19,379 nucleotides of DNA from assembly GCA_934190685.1 (NCBI GenBank), contig CAKPTK010000030.1:1-19379 (forward strand), given 5' to 3'. The stretch comes from an uncultured Prevotella sp. GTDB lineage: Bacteria > Bacteroidota > Bacteroidia > Bacteroidales > Bacteroidaceae. Position numbers and translations under genes: made by a program. Position 1 is the stretch's first letter; each line of letters opens with the position of its first letter. The notes beneath the pieces are model-generated. The model ran no database searches. It had not been told where the DNA came from and worked only from the letters and a program-made list of their open reading frames with translations. Shown piece by piece: positions 7,020-14,627 of this stretch.

Positions 7020-7346
7020 ATGACTATAGAAGAGGCTCAAAAGGCCGTAGACCAATGGATAAAGACCTACGGCGTGAGGTATTTCAGCGAACTGACCAAC
7101 ATGGCGGTACTCACCGAAGAAGTGGGAGAACTGGCACGGGTGATGGCACGGAAATATGGCGACCAAAGTTTCAAGGAGGGCGAGAAAGACAACATGGAAG
7201 AAGAGATGGCTGACATCCTCTGGGTGCTGCTCTGCCTCGCCAACCAAACCGGCACAAACCTGACGGAAGCGTTCAGAAAAAGCCTGGAAAAGAAGACGCA
7301 AAGAGACGCTACAAGACACAAGAACAATCCAAAACTCAAATCATAA
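7020..7346 (+). CDS. MazG-like nucleotide pyrophosphohydrolase
   Basis: A short all-alpha NTP pyrophosphohydrolase of the MazG/dUTPase-like superfamily, 108 residues and therefore a single MazG domain. Members hydrolyse (d)NTPs, often non-canonical ones, to the monophosphate and diphosphate with Mg2+. The metal-binding motif is visible as Glu34-x2-Glu37 (EEVGE) followed by Glu62-x2-Asp65 (EEMADI). It starts 3 bp after the dtd stop and ends 3 bp before the deoC ATG, so translation of the three genes is probably coupled. The substrate cannot be read from the sequence; a nucleotide-sanitation role is an inference from the family. Confidence 0.88.
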   Translation: MTIEEAQKAVDQWIKTYGVRYFSELTNMAVLTEEVGELARVMARKYGDQSFKEGEKDNMEEEMADILWVLLCLANQTGTNLTEAFRKSLEKKTQRDATRHKNNPKLKS

Positions 7347-7349
7347 AAT

Positions 7350-8288
7350 ATGGCAATTACACAGAACATCGAACCGCAGAAGGGCAAGCCTCAGGCAGAG
7401 CCCAAAATCAGCAAATACGAGGCTGCTCTGCAAAAATACAACACCGAGATTGACGACAACGAAGTGCGTGAAGCCGTGCGCAAGATTATCACGGAAAAGG
7501 TGCATGAGAACGACACCCTGGACGTGAAGAAATTCTTGTTCGGCAGCATTGAATTGACCTCTCTGAAGACCACAGATTCAGATACTTCCATCATGGCTTT
7601 CACCGAAAAAGTGAACCAGTTTGACGACGCTTATCCCGACATGCCCCATGTGGCAACCATCTGTGTCTACCCCTGTTTTGCAGAGGTGGTGAAAGACACG
7701 CTGGAGGTAGAAGGGGTGGAAATAGCCTGCGTTTCAGGCAGTTTTCCTTCCTCTCAGGCACTCATCGAGGTGAAGGTGGCAGAAACGGCTCTCGCCGTGA
7801 AAGACGGCGCTACAGAGATCGATATCGTGATGCCTGTAGGAAAGTTCCTCAGCGGGGATTATGAGGGCATGTGCGACGATATCAACGAACTGAAGCAAAC
7901 CTGTGGCGACAAAGCGATGAAGGTGATTCTCGAGACGGGAGCCATCAAGACGGCAAGCAACATCAAGAAGGCTTCCATCCTCTCCATGTACGCAGGTGCA
8001 GACTATATCAAGACTTCCACAGGAAAATTGGAGCCTGCCGCCACGCCAGAAGCTGCCTACGTGATGTGCCAAGCCATCAAGGAATACTATGACGAGACGG
8101 GCATCCAAATCGGTTTCAAGCCGGCTGGCGGCATCAACAGCGTGATGGACGCCCTCACCTACTACACCATCGTCAAAGAGGTGCTGGGCGAGAAATGGCT
8201 CACCAACAAGTGGTTCCGTCTGGGGACAAGCCGCTTGGCCAACATGCTCCTGAGCGAAATCCTCGGCACAGAGACAAAGTTCTTCTAA
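7350..8288 (+). CDS. deoC: Deoxyribose-phosphate aldolase
   Basis: DeoC cleaves 2-deoxyribose-5-phosphate to glyceraldehyde-3-phosphate and acetaldehyde in deoxynucleoside catabolism, through a Schiff base. The 312-residue chain is longer than the roughly 220-260 of many family members, because of an N-terminal extension of about 60 residues before the TIM-barrel core; I recall such longer forms in Bacteroidetes. The Schiff-base lysine is Lys221 in YIKTSTGK. Lys257 in GFKPAGGI and Asp158 in EIDIVMP match the other catalytic residues. It is the last gene of the dtd operon and is followed by a strong terminator at 8307-8346. Confidence 0.96.
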   Translation: MAITQNIEPQKGKPQAEPKISKYEAALQKYNTEIDDNEVREAVRKIITEKVHENDTLDVKKFLFGSIELTSLKTTDSDTSIMAFTEKVNQFDDAYPDMPHVATICVYPCFAEVVKDTLEVEGVEIACVSGSFPSSQALIEVKVAETALAVKDGATEIDIVMPVGKFLSGDYEGMCDDINELKQTCGDKAMKVILETGAIKTASNIKKASILSMYAGADYIKTSTGKLEPAATPEAAYVMCQAIKEYYDETGIQIGFKPAGGINSVMDALTYYTIVKEVLGEKWLTNKWFRLGTSRLANMLLSEILGTETKFF

Positions 8289-8306
8289 CCGATTGGACAA
8301 CAACAG

Positions 8307-8346
8307 ATTAGCCCGACTGATTCTCCAAGGATTCAGTCGGGCTAAT
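8307..8346. terminator. Bidirectional terminator between deoC and the polyprenyl synthase gene
   Basis: ATTAGCCCGACTGA (8307-8320) and TCAGTCGGGCTAAT (8333-8346) form a perfect 14-bp stem with a 12-nt loop. It lies 18 bp after the deoC stop and about 58 bp from the end of the convergent gene on the other strand. T-rich stretches flank both sides only weakly, but the stem is strong enough to serve both converging transcripts. Confidence 0.85.
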
Positions 8347-8404
8347 TGTCTATAGGAGTCGGAGCAAATGAAACAAAAGTGCTCCTTTTCTATAATGTTC
8401 TATC

Positions 8405-9382
8405 TTATTTATTGCGCAAAATCACATAGTCCAAATAGGCAGACAAGGCGGTTTTAATGGTCTCGTCTGAGGTGTATTTTTCAAGAAAAGCGAGGGCTTC
8501 CTGATGGAAATCATGCATGCGTTTCTCAGCATATTCGATACCGCCATGCGCCTTGGTAAAGGCGACCAAACGAGCTATCTCGTCCTTCGAAACGGTGTGG
8601 TCTTTGACCTTGTAAGCCAAAGCCTGCATCTCCTCATCGCCCGTACTGTTGAGCGCAAAAAGAACGGGAAGGGTGAGTTTGCCTTCAACCATGTCGTTAC
8701 CCGTGGGTTTGCCGATGGCAGACGAGTCGTAATAGTCGAAGATGTCATCCCTAATCTGGAAGATGATGCCCAGATTCTGGCCGAATTTCTTGGCGGCTTT
8801 CACGGCTTCCTCGTCAGCATCCGCCGACAAGGCACCCATTGCGGCACAAGCCTCGAAAAGGGCGGCAGTCTTTTGCTTGATGACATCATAGTAGACCTCT
8901 TCCGAAAGGTTATGGTTCTGAATATTAGACAGTTGCAGAATCTCTCCATCAGAAAGGGTCTGACCCAACTTGGCAAGGTAACTGACAATGCGCTCGGAAT
9001 GGGTGCGGGAGACATACAGGAGAGCCGTGGAAAGAATATAATCACCTACCAACACAGCCACCTTATTGTTGTAGACGGCATTGACACTGGCCTGCCCTCT
9101 TCGCTCAGAACTTTCATCAACAACATCATCGTGCACCAAACTGGCGGTGTGAAGCAGTTCCAAGCCCACCGCCGCACATTGTGTGACCGATGTAATCTTG
9201 CCAAAGTTCTTGGCCATCAGCAAGATAAGCATAGGACGCATGCGTTTCCCAGCACGCTGACGAATGTGTTGAAGGGCCTGGGAGAGCATACCATCTTCGT
9301 GTTGCAGGGCTTCATCAAAGATTTCAATGAAATCGTGCAACTCTCTCTCAATAGGGTTCTTGATAAGTGATAAATAGTCCAT
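8405..9382 (-). CDS. ispB: Polyprenyl (long-chain isoprenyl) diphosphate synthase
   Basis: A trans-isoprenyl diphosphate synthase of 325 residues that condenses isopentenyl diphosphate units onto an allylic primer. The first Asp-rich motif DDVVD is at 85-89 and the second, DDIFD, at 212-216. The GKRMRP segment at 45-50 and the Lys/Gln residues around KQKTAALFE fit the family. The small residues before the first Asp motif (HTASLVHDD) suggest a long product, so the likely role is the side chain of menaquinone, which would link it to the respiratory genes at the left edge. Exact chain length cannot be predicted. It is transcribed alone, divergent from polA, with an ATG at 9382. The symbol ispB is by family resemblance. 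Confidence 0.93.
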   Translation of the reverse strand: MDYLSLIKNPIERELHDFIEIFDEALQHEDGMLSQALQHIRQRAGKRMRPMLILLMAKNFGKITSVTQCAAVGLELLHTASLVHDDVVDESSERRGQASVNAVYNNKVAVLVGDYILSTALLYVSRTHSERIVSYLAKLGQTLSDGEILQLSNIQNHNLSEEVYYDVIKQKTAALFEACAAMGALSADADEEAVKAAKKFGQNLGIIFQIRDDIFDYYDSSAIGKPTGNDMVEGKLTLPVLFALNSTGDEEMQALAYKVKDHTVSKDEIARLVAFTKAHGGIEYAEKRMHDFHQEALAFLEKYTSDETIKTALSAYLDYVILRNK

Positions 9383-9398
9383 GAACTTAAATTTGATA

Positions 9399-9406
9399 CA
9401 AAATTA
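9399..9406 (-). promoter_or_regulatory. Predicted -7 element of the polyprenyl synthase gene
   Basis: On the minus strand TAATTTTG matches TAnnTTTG and ends 16 bases before the ATG at 9382. No clear TTTG is found 19-21 bases further upstream. On the plus strand, TAATTTTA (9440-9447) could be a degenerate -7 for polA. The remainder of the 86-bp intergenic stretch is AT-rich with no other structure I can support. Confidence 0.4.
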
Positions 9407-9468
9407 CGACAAATATCGGGATTTACGATAATTTTTTTGTAATTTTACACGATAAAAAGACTTTTACA

Positions 9469-12234
9469 ATGAACAAATTATTCCTCCTTGACGCATACGC
9501 GCTGATATACCGCTCTTATTATGCCTTTATCCGTTCGCCCCGAATCAACTCCAAGGGACTGAATACGTCTGCCATCATGGGATTCTGCAACACGCTCAAC
9601 GAGGTGTTGACCAAAGAGCAACCCACCCATATCGGTGTGGCTTTCGACCCGCATGGACCAACGTTTCGCAGCGAGGCATACCCTGCCTACAAGGCGCAGA
9701 GAGAGGCGACCCCTGAAGACATCAAGGCTTCGGTACCCATCATCAAGGATATTCTCAATGCCTACCATATCCCCATTCTGGAAGTGGACGGCTTCGAGGC
9801 TGACGATGTCATCGGTACCCTCGCCACGCAAGCGGGCGAGCAGGGAGTTACGACTTATATGCTAACACCGGACAAGGACTATGGCCAACTGATCAAAGGC
9901 AATGTTTTCATGTATCGCCCCAGACACGGAGGTGGCTATGAAATCTTAGGAGAGAATGAGGTGGAAGCCAAATATGGCATCTCCTCTCCTATCCAAGTGA
10001 TCGACCTATTGTCATTGATGGGCGACGCAGCGGACAATTTCCCCGGTTGCCCCGGCGTGGGAGAAAAGACGGCAGTGAAACTCATCAACCAATTTGGCAG
10101 CGTTGAAGAGTTGCTCAAAAGAACAGACGAACTGAAAGGGGCTGTCAAGAAAAAAGTGGAGGAACACCAGGAGGAAATCAAACTGTCGAAATTCCTCGCC
10201 ACCATCCGAACGGATGTGCCCATCAAGCTCGATTTGGAAAAATTGGAATTGGTAGAGCCCGACAACGACGCTTTAGGCAAATTGTTCACCGAATTGGAGT
10301 TTAAGAGCTTCGCCAGTCGAGTTATTAACAAAGATAAAATCAACAAACAAAATGTTAACGGGCAACTCGATTTGTTCGCTGTAAATGCGGGCGATTCCCA
10401 AGAAACGAGCAAAAACGAGAGTTTTGAGAACATAAAAACCGTACAACACGAATACAAACTCGTTGAAGGAGAAGAGGATAGCCGTAAGCTATGTGATTTT
10501 TTATTGACAAACAATATTGTCAGTTTAGACACAGAGACCACTTCTATCAATGCTATCGAGGCAAATTTGGTGGGATTGAGCTTTGCGGTGGAGGAAAAGA
10601 AGGCTTATTATGTAGCCGTACCGAGAAATCGTGAAGAGGCGCAAAAGATTGTTAATATCTTTAAACCTCTCTATGAGAACGAAGAAATAGAGAAAGTAGG
10701 ACAAAATTTGAAGTACGACATTGAGGTGCTTCACAATTATGGCATCGAGGTGAAAGGAAAGATGTTTGACACGATGATTGCCCACTACCTCATCCAGCCC
10801 GAACTCTACCACAACATGGATTTCCTCGCAGAGGTGTATCTCAACTACCAGACCATCCACATTGAAGAACTGATTGGTCCGAAAGGAAAGAAGCAGCGGA
10901 ACATGGCAGACCTCTCCCCCGCCTCCATCTATGAATATGCCGCCGAGGATGCAGACATCACCCTACGGCTGAAAAATGTGCTGGAACCGAAGTTGAAGGA
11001 ATGTGGCGCCGAAGAACTTTTCTACAACATCGAGATGCCGCTCATGCCTGTACTCGCCGAAATGGAGATGAATGGCGTAAATCTGGACACGCAGTCTCTG
11101 CAAGAAAGTTCAAATGTTTTCAATGAGCGAATGCAAGAAATCGAAGCCAAAATCTATGAGTTTGCAGGCGAGAAATTCAACATCTCCTCCCCGAAACAAG
11201 TAGGCGAGATTCTCTTCGAAAAATTGAAAATCGTGGAAAAGGCCAAGAAGACCAAACGGGGGCAATATGTGACATCGGAGGAAGTGCTTCAAGAACTGAA
11301 GCACAAGAGTGAGATTGTCGAGAAAATATTGGAATACAGAGGATTGAAGAAACTTATCGGCACCTATGTAGACGCACTTCCCAAGCTGATTAATCCCAAG
11401 ACTGGCCATATCCACACCTCGTTCAACCAGACGGTCACCGCCACGGGACGACTGTCGTCCAGCGACCCCAACCTGCAGAATATCCCGGTGCGCGGAGAAG
11501 ACGGAAAGGAAATACGCAAGGCATTCATACCCGATGAAGGTTGTAAATTCTTTTCAGCAGACTACAGTCAAATCGAGCTGCGTGTGATGGCACACCTGAG
11601 TGGTGATGAGAACATGATTGAGGCCTTCCGCGAAGGCTACGACATCCATGCCGCCACGGCCGCAAAAATCTATAAAAAACCTATTGAAGAGGTGACACGC
11701 GACGAGCGCACGAAAGCCAAGCGCGCCAATTTCGGCATCATCTATGGCATCACCGTCTTTGGACTGGCAGAGCGTCTGGACATCGACCGGAAAGAGGCTA
11801 AGGAACTGATAGATGGCTATTTCCAAACGTTCCCACGGGTGCGGGAGTATATGGACAAGTCTATCGCCGAAGCCCGGGAGAAGGGATATGCAGAGACATT
11901 CTTCCATCGCCGCCGCTATCTGCCCGACATCAACTCGCGCAATGCCACGGTCAGAGGCTTCGCCGAGCGCAATGCCATCAACGCCCCGATCCAGGGAAGT
12001 GCCGCCGACATCATCAAGGTAGCCATGATACGCATCTTTAAACGTTTCAAGCAAGAGCATATCCGCTCCAAGATGATTCTGCAAGTGCACGACGAACTCA
12101 ACTTCAGCGTCTATCCCGAAGAGCAGGAAAAGGTGGAGCGCATCGTGATGGAAGAAATGCAAGGAGCCTATCCTCTTCGTGTTCCTCTGGTGGCAGACGC
12201 CGGCTGGGGCGACAATTGGCTGGAAGCACACTGA
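9469..12234 (+). CDS. polA: DNA polymerase I
   Basis: DNA polymerase I fills gaps and removes RNA primers in replication and repair. The 921 residues hold all three domains. The 5' nuclease covers about 1-290, with FLLDAYALIYRSYYAF, the acidic EVDGFEADDVIG and a Gly-rich GCPGVGEKTA. The 3'-5' proofreading exonuclease covers about 330-510 and has intact catalytic motifs: DTETTS (Asp354, Glu356), NLKYD (Asp417) and YAAED (Tyr490, Asp494). The polymerase domain covers about 540-921, with motif A DYSQIELRV (Asp698), motif B RTKAKRANFGIIYG (747-760) and motif C VHDEL (Asp875). Phe755 in motif B is the residue type linked to exclusion of dideoxynucleotides in E. coli Pol I. The ATG at 9469 gives a canonical MNKLFLLDAYALIYR start. 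The stop codon is separated from the convergent regulator gene by one base pair. Confidence 0.98.
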   Translation: MNKLFLLDAYALIYRSYYAFIRSPRINSKGLNTSAIMGFCNTLNEVLTKEQPTHIGVAFDPHGPTFRSEAYPAYKAQREATPEDIKASVPIIKDILNAYHIPILEVDGFEADDVIGTLATQAGEQGVTTYMLTPDKDYGQLIKGNVFMYRPRHGGGYEILGENEVEAKYGISSPIQVIDLLSLMGDAADNFPGCPGVGEKTAVKLINQFGSVEELLKRTDELKGAVKKKVEEHQEEIKLSKFLATIRTDVPIKLDLEKLELVEPDNDALGKLFTELEFKSFASRVINKDKINKQNVNGQLDLFAVNAGDSQETSKNESFENIKTVQHEYKLVEGEEDSRKLCDFLLTNNIVSLDTETTSINAIEANLVGLSFAVEEKKAYYVAVPRNREEAQKIVNIFKPLYENEEIEKVGQNLKYDIEVLHNYGIEVKGKMFDTMIAHYLIQPELYHNMDFLAEVYLNYQTIHIEELIGPKGKKQRNMADLSPASIYEYAAEDADITLRLKNVLEPKLKECGAEELFYNIEMPLMPVLAEMEMNGVNLDTQSLQESSNVFNERMQEIEAKIYEFAGEKFNISSPKQVGEILFEKLKIVEKAKKTKRGQYVTSEEVLQELKHKSEIVEKILEYRGLKKLIGTYVDALPKLINPKTGHIHTSFNQTVTATGRLSSSDPNLQNIPVRGEDGKEIRKAFIPDEGCKFFSADYSQIELRVMAHLSGDENMIEAFREGYDIHAATAAKIYKKPIEEVTRDERTKAKRANFGIIYGITVFGLAERLDIDRKEAKELIDGYFQTFPRVREYMDKSIAEAREKGYAETFFHRRRYLPDINSRNATVRGFAERNAINAPIQGSAADIIKVAMIRIFKRFKQEHIRSKMILQVHDELNFSVYPEEQEKVERIVMEEMQGAYPLRVPLVADAGWGDNWLEAH

Positions 12235-12235
12235 C

Positions 12236-13114
12236 CTATTTCCGCCCCTGTTGGGGCGTCATTCCTGTGTGCTTCTTGAAGTAGCGACAGAAAAAACTGA
12301 CATCCGTAAAATGATATTCCCAAGCTATCTCCTTGACACTCTGAGGCGTTCGCTTGAGCTGCATCTTTATCTGAAGGATGACATACTGGTCGATGATTTC
12401 CTTAGGCGTATGTCCCGTCACTTGACAGACAATGGTGGTGAGATACTTGGGCGTGATATTCATCAGCGAAGCGTAATAGTTGACATTGCGTGACAGTTTG
12501 TAATCACGCTCCATCAGCATCATGAAAAAGTTGAATAGCTTCCGGACTCTGTAGGATTTCACCTCGTCTGGTCTATATTGAGGGTTGCGCTGCAGATATT
12601 CATGGAAGCCTATGAAAAAGGCTTTCAGCTGACAGAGCACTAATTGGGAGATGCATGAACACTCGGGCTGACAGAAATACACCTTCAACAGAGCGAACAT
12701 CTTGTCAATGATAAGCGTCACTATGGGGGTGTTTTGACGGCAACGGTCCTCACGCAAAGAAGAATAAACCGTTTGCTCCAACTGCAGGCTTGCCTCACGG
12801 AGAAGCGACGGACTGTAGGTCAACATCTCCACCTGAAAGGGGGAAGAATCTTCTTGCTTTCCAAGTTGAGAAAGACAAGAATTCTTCCCCCTTTCAGTAT
12901 CTTCCACCAGTTCGACGACATCATTGGGAAAGAGCGTTATCACCGCCCCTTCATACATTTCCCATTCTTTATAATTCACCCTGAATACCGCCTGCCCTGT
13001 GCGGCATATCAATATCGCTCCATAAGACAACACCTGCGGGCCACTTCTCCATTCATCCAACTGCGAGAAGAACAAACTCGCTTCCTGCCGCCCTCTAATC
13101 TCATAGTTCTCCAT
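12236..13114 (-). CDS. AraC-family transcriptional regulator with an in-frame palindromic insertion
   Basis: A 292-residue regulator with an N-terminal sensory region (about 1-180, probably cupin-like: GAILICRTGQAVFRVNYKEWEMYEGAVITLFPND) and a C-terminal AraC DNA-binding domain with two helix-turn-helix units (about 208-233 and 259-287, ending in the family signature FFCRYFKKHTGMTP). I place the start at ATG 13114; the frame continues upstream to a TTG at 13162, but that stretch contains the predicted -7 element. It is divergent from the efflux operon, so it probably controls that operon in response to a toxic compound; this is inference. Residues about 74-93 are encoded by a 65-bp inverted repeat (12833-12897) between VELVEDTE and FQVEMLTYS, where related proteins appear to run straight through. 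The codons meet polA tail to tail with a 1-bp gap. Confidence 0.9.
   Translation of the reverse strand: MENYEIRGRQEASLFFSQLDEWRSGPQVLSYGAILICRTGQAVFRVNYKEWEMYEGAVITLFPNDVVELVEDTERGKNSCLSQLGKQEDSSPFQVEMLTYSPSLLREASLQLEQTVYSSLREDRCRQNTPIVTLIIDKMFALLKVYFCQPECSCISQLVLCQLKAFFIGFHEYLQRNPQYRPDEVKSYRVRKLFNFFMMLMERDYKLSRNVNYYASLMNITPKYLTTIVCQVTGHTPKEIIDQYVILQIKMQLKRTPQSVKEIAWEYHFTDVSFFCRYFKKHTGMTPQQGRK
12833..12897. repeat. 65-bp inverted repeat (palindromic element) inside the AraC-type gene
   Basis: The outer arms CTGAAAGGGGGAAGAAT (12833-12849) and ATTCTTCCCCCTTTCAG (12881-12897) are perfect 17-bp reverse complements. Pairing continues inward with small bulges (TCTTG with CAAGA, CTTTC with GAAAG) to an 8-nt loop at 12862-12869, giving a stem of about 27 bp. 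It lies wholly within coding sequence, keeps the frame open and adds roughly 18-20 charged and polar residues (RGKNSCLSQLGKQEDSSP). No other copy is in the window. Confidence 0.9.
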
Positions 13115-13149
13115 TATATCGTCATGTGATTTATTTCTCTTTTTAACTG

Positions 13150-13157
13150 CAAAAGTA
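13150..13157 (-). promoter_or_regulatory. Predicted -7 element of the AraC-type regulator gene
   Basis: On the minus strand TACTTTTG matches TAnnTTTG; it ends 35 bases before the ATG at 13114, giving a leader of about 32 nt. No clear -33 TTTG is seen. Because it lies inside the frame that extends to a TTG at 13162, it supports ATG 13114 as the true start. Confidence 0.45.
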
Positions 13158-13189
13158 CGCAATATATATCATAAAAGAGAAGAACTGTT

Positions 13190-13211
13190 CGCTAATCGTC
13201 CATTCATAGCG
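13190..13211. promoter_or_regulatory. Candidate operator between the regulator and the efflux operon
   Basis: An inverted repeat CGCTA-N12-TAGCG lies between the two divergent -7 elements. In the same gap ATAAAAG occurs twice as a direct repeat (13171-13177 and 13212-13218), 41 bp or about four helical turns apart. AraC proteins usually bind direct repeats, so the latter may be the better candidate. Both motifs are short and could be chance. Confidence 0.3.
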
Positions 13212-13245
13212 ATAAAAGTAAAACGACCGGTTGCCGAAATCTCCA

Positions 13246-13253
13246 TAACTTTG
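13246..13253 (+). promoter_or_regulatory. Predicted -7 element of the efflux operon
   Basis: TAACTTTG matches TAnnTTTG and ends 25 bases before the TolC-like ATG at 13279, predicting a leader of about 22 nt. The only nearby TTG (13231-13233) is too close (12-base spacer) to be a normal -33, which would fit a promoter that needs an activator such as the divergent AraC-type protein. Confidence 0.5.
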
Positions 13254-13278
13254 CACCCGAAAAAATAAACATGATTTG

Positions 13279-14586
13279 ATGATAAGGAAAACTATGTTAG
13301 TAAGTCTCCTGCTATTGGGAGCAACATCAATGGTGGATGCCCAACAAAAGACGTTGACCATCGACCAACTTTTCAAGACCATTGAGGACAACAACAAGAG
13401 TTTACGCACACAAAAGTCGGGTGTCGAAGCTGCCGAACTCGGCATAGCGTCGGCCAAGAGCAAACGTTTGCCGGATATCGACGCGTCACTTTCTTTCAGC
13501 TATATCGGCAATGTGCTCCTCACCGACCGCGACTTCAACAATGTACACGGACTCACCTCGCCCCATTTCGGCAACAATTTCGCCCTGCAAGCCCAACAAG
13601 TGGTGTATGCAGGCGGAGCGATAGACGCAGGCATCAAACTTGCCGAATTGGGCAAAAGACAGGCGGAAACCAGTGTGAGGATAACACGACAACAAGTACG
13701 TTTCATGGCTTTGGGACAATATTTGGAGCTATACAAGATAGACAACCAAATAAGAGTTTACGACAAGAACATCGAACTGACCCGCCAACTGATTGCCGAC
13801 ATTCAGGAAAAACAGGCTCAGGGAATGGCACTGAAAAACGACATCACCCGCTATGAATTGCAGATGGAGAGCTTGAAACTGGGCCTCACGGCACTGCGCA
13901 ACAACCGCAGCATTCTCAACCATCAACTGTGCAACACCCTCGGCTTGACACAAGACGAGACGCTCTCTCCCGACGCTACCATCATCGACAAGATATATGC
14001 CAAGGACGGAGAGGAATATTGGCAGAAGTCCAGCGCCTTGAACTCGCCACTTTTAGCGCAAAGCGCCAATGCCATTTCCATCGCCGAACAAAAGGAGAAA
14101 ATCGCCAAAAGCGACATGCGTCCCAAGGTGGCGATTGTGGCGGCGGACAATTTCGACGGTCCCATCACGTTTGAACTTCCACCCGTCAACAAGAACCTGA
14201 ATGTGTGGTATGCCGGCATCGGCGTGAAATACAACATCAGTTCCTTGTTCAAAAGCAACAAGAGAATCCGGCAAGCTGCCGTGGAAACCCGCCAAGCACG
14301 CGAGGCCAACAACGTGAACATCGAACAACTCAACAACAATGTGCAAGCGGCATACGTGCAGTATCAGCAGACTTATGTGGAATTGGCTACGCAGCAAAAG
14401 AGCGTGGAGCTGGCCCGACAAAACTATGAGGTGATGAACGCCAGATACCTGAGCCAGCTGGCGTTGGTGACGGATATGGTGGACGCGTCGAACCTACGAC
14501 TCAATGCGGAGTTGAAAGAAGTGGACGCACGGATAAACATCGTGTATGCCTACTACAAGATGAAGTTTGTAGCGGGAGAAATTTAG
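13279..14586 (+). CDS. TolC-family outer-membrane efflux channel
   Basis: A 435-residue outer-membrane efflux protein, expected to trimerise into a channel-tunnel across the outer membrane and periplasm. MIRKTMLVSLLLLGATSMVDA followed by QQ is a clear signal peptide with a basic start and a hydrophobic core. The mature protein shows the duplicated long amphipathic helices of the family (about 30-70 and 125-215, then 255-285 and 315-420), rich in Ala, Gln, Asn and Arg. I choose the ATG at 13279 rather than the TTG immediately before it; a second ATG at 13294 would lose the RK of the signal peptide. It is the first gene of a tripartite efflux operon with the HlyD-like and MFS genes. The substrate is not evident. 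Confidence 0.93.
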   Translation: MIRKTMLVSLLLLGATSMVDAQQKTLTIDQLFKTIEDNNKSLRTQKSGVEAAELGIASAKSKRLPDIDASLSFSYIGNVLLTDRDFNNVHGLTSPHFGNNFALQAQQVVYAGGAIDAGIKLAELGKRQAETSVRITRQQVRFMALGQYLELYKIDNQIRVYDKNIELTRQLIADIQEKQAQGMALKNDITRYELQMESLKLGLTALRNNRSILNHQLCNTLGLTQDETLSPDATIIDKIYAKDGEEYWQKSSALNSPLLAQSANAISIAEQKEKIAKSDMRPKVAIVAADNFDGPITFELPPVNKNLNVWYAGIGVKYNISSLFKSNKRIRQAAVETRQAREANNVNIEQLNNNVQAAYVQYQQTYVELATQQKSVELARQNYEVMNARYLSQLALVTDMVDASNLRLNAELKEVDARINIVYAYYKMKFVAGEI

Positions 14587-14627
14587 GTCGTAAACAAATA
14601 TTTATTTCTTAGTATAAGTACAAAAAG

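Noticed and set aside
13115..13162. N-terminal extension of the AraC-type regulator to a TTG
   Set aside because: It contains the predicted -7 element TACTTTTG and begins with a rare start codon; ATG 13114 is better.
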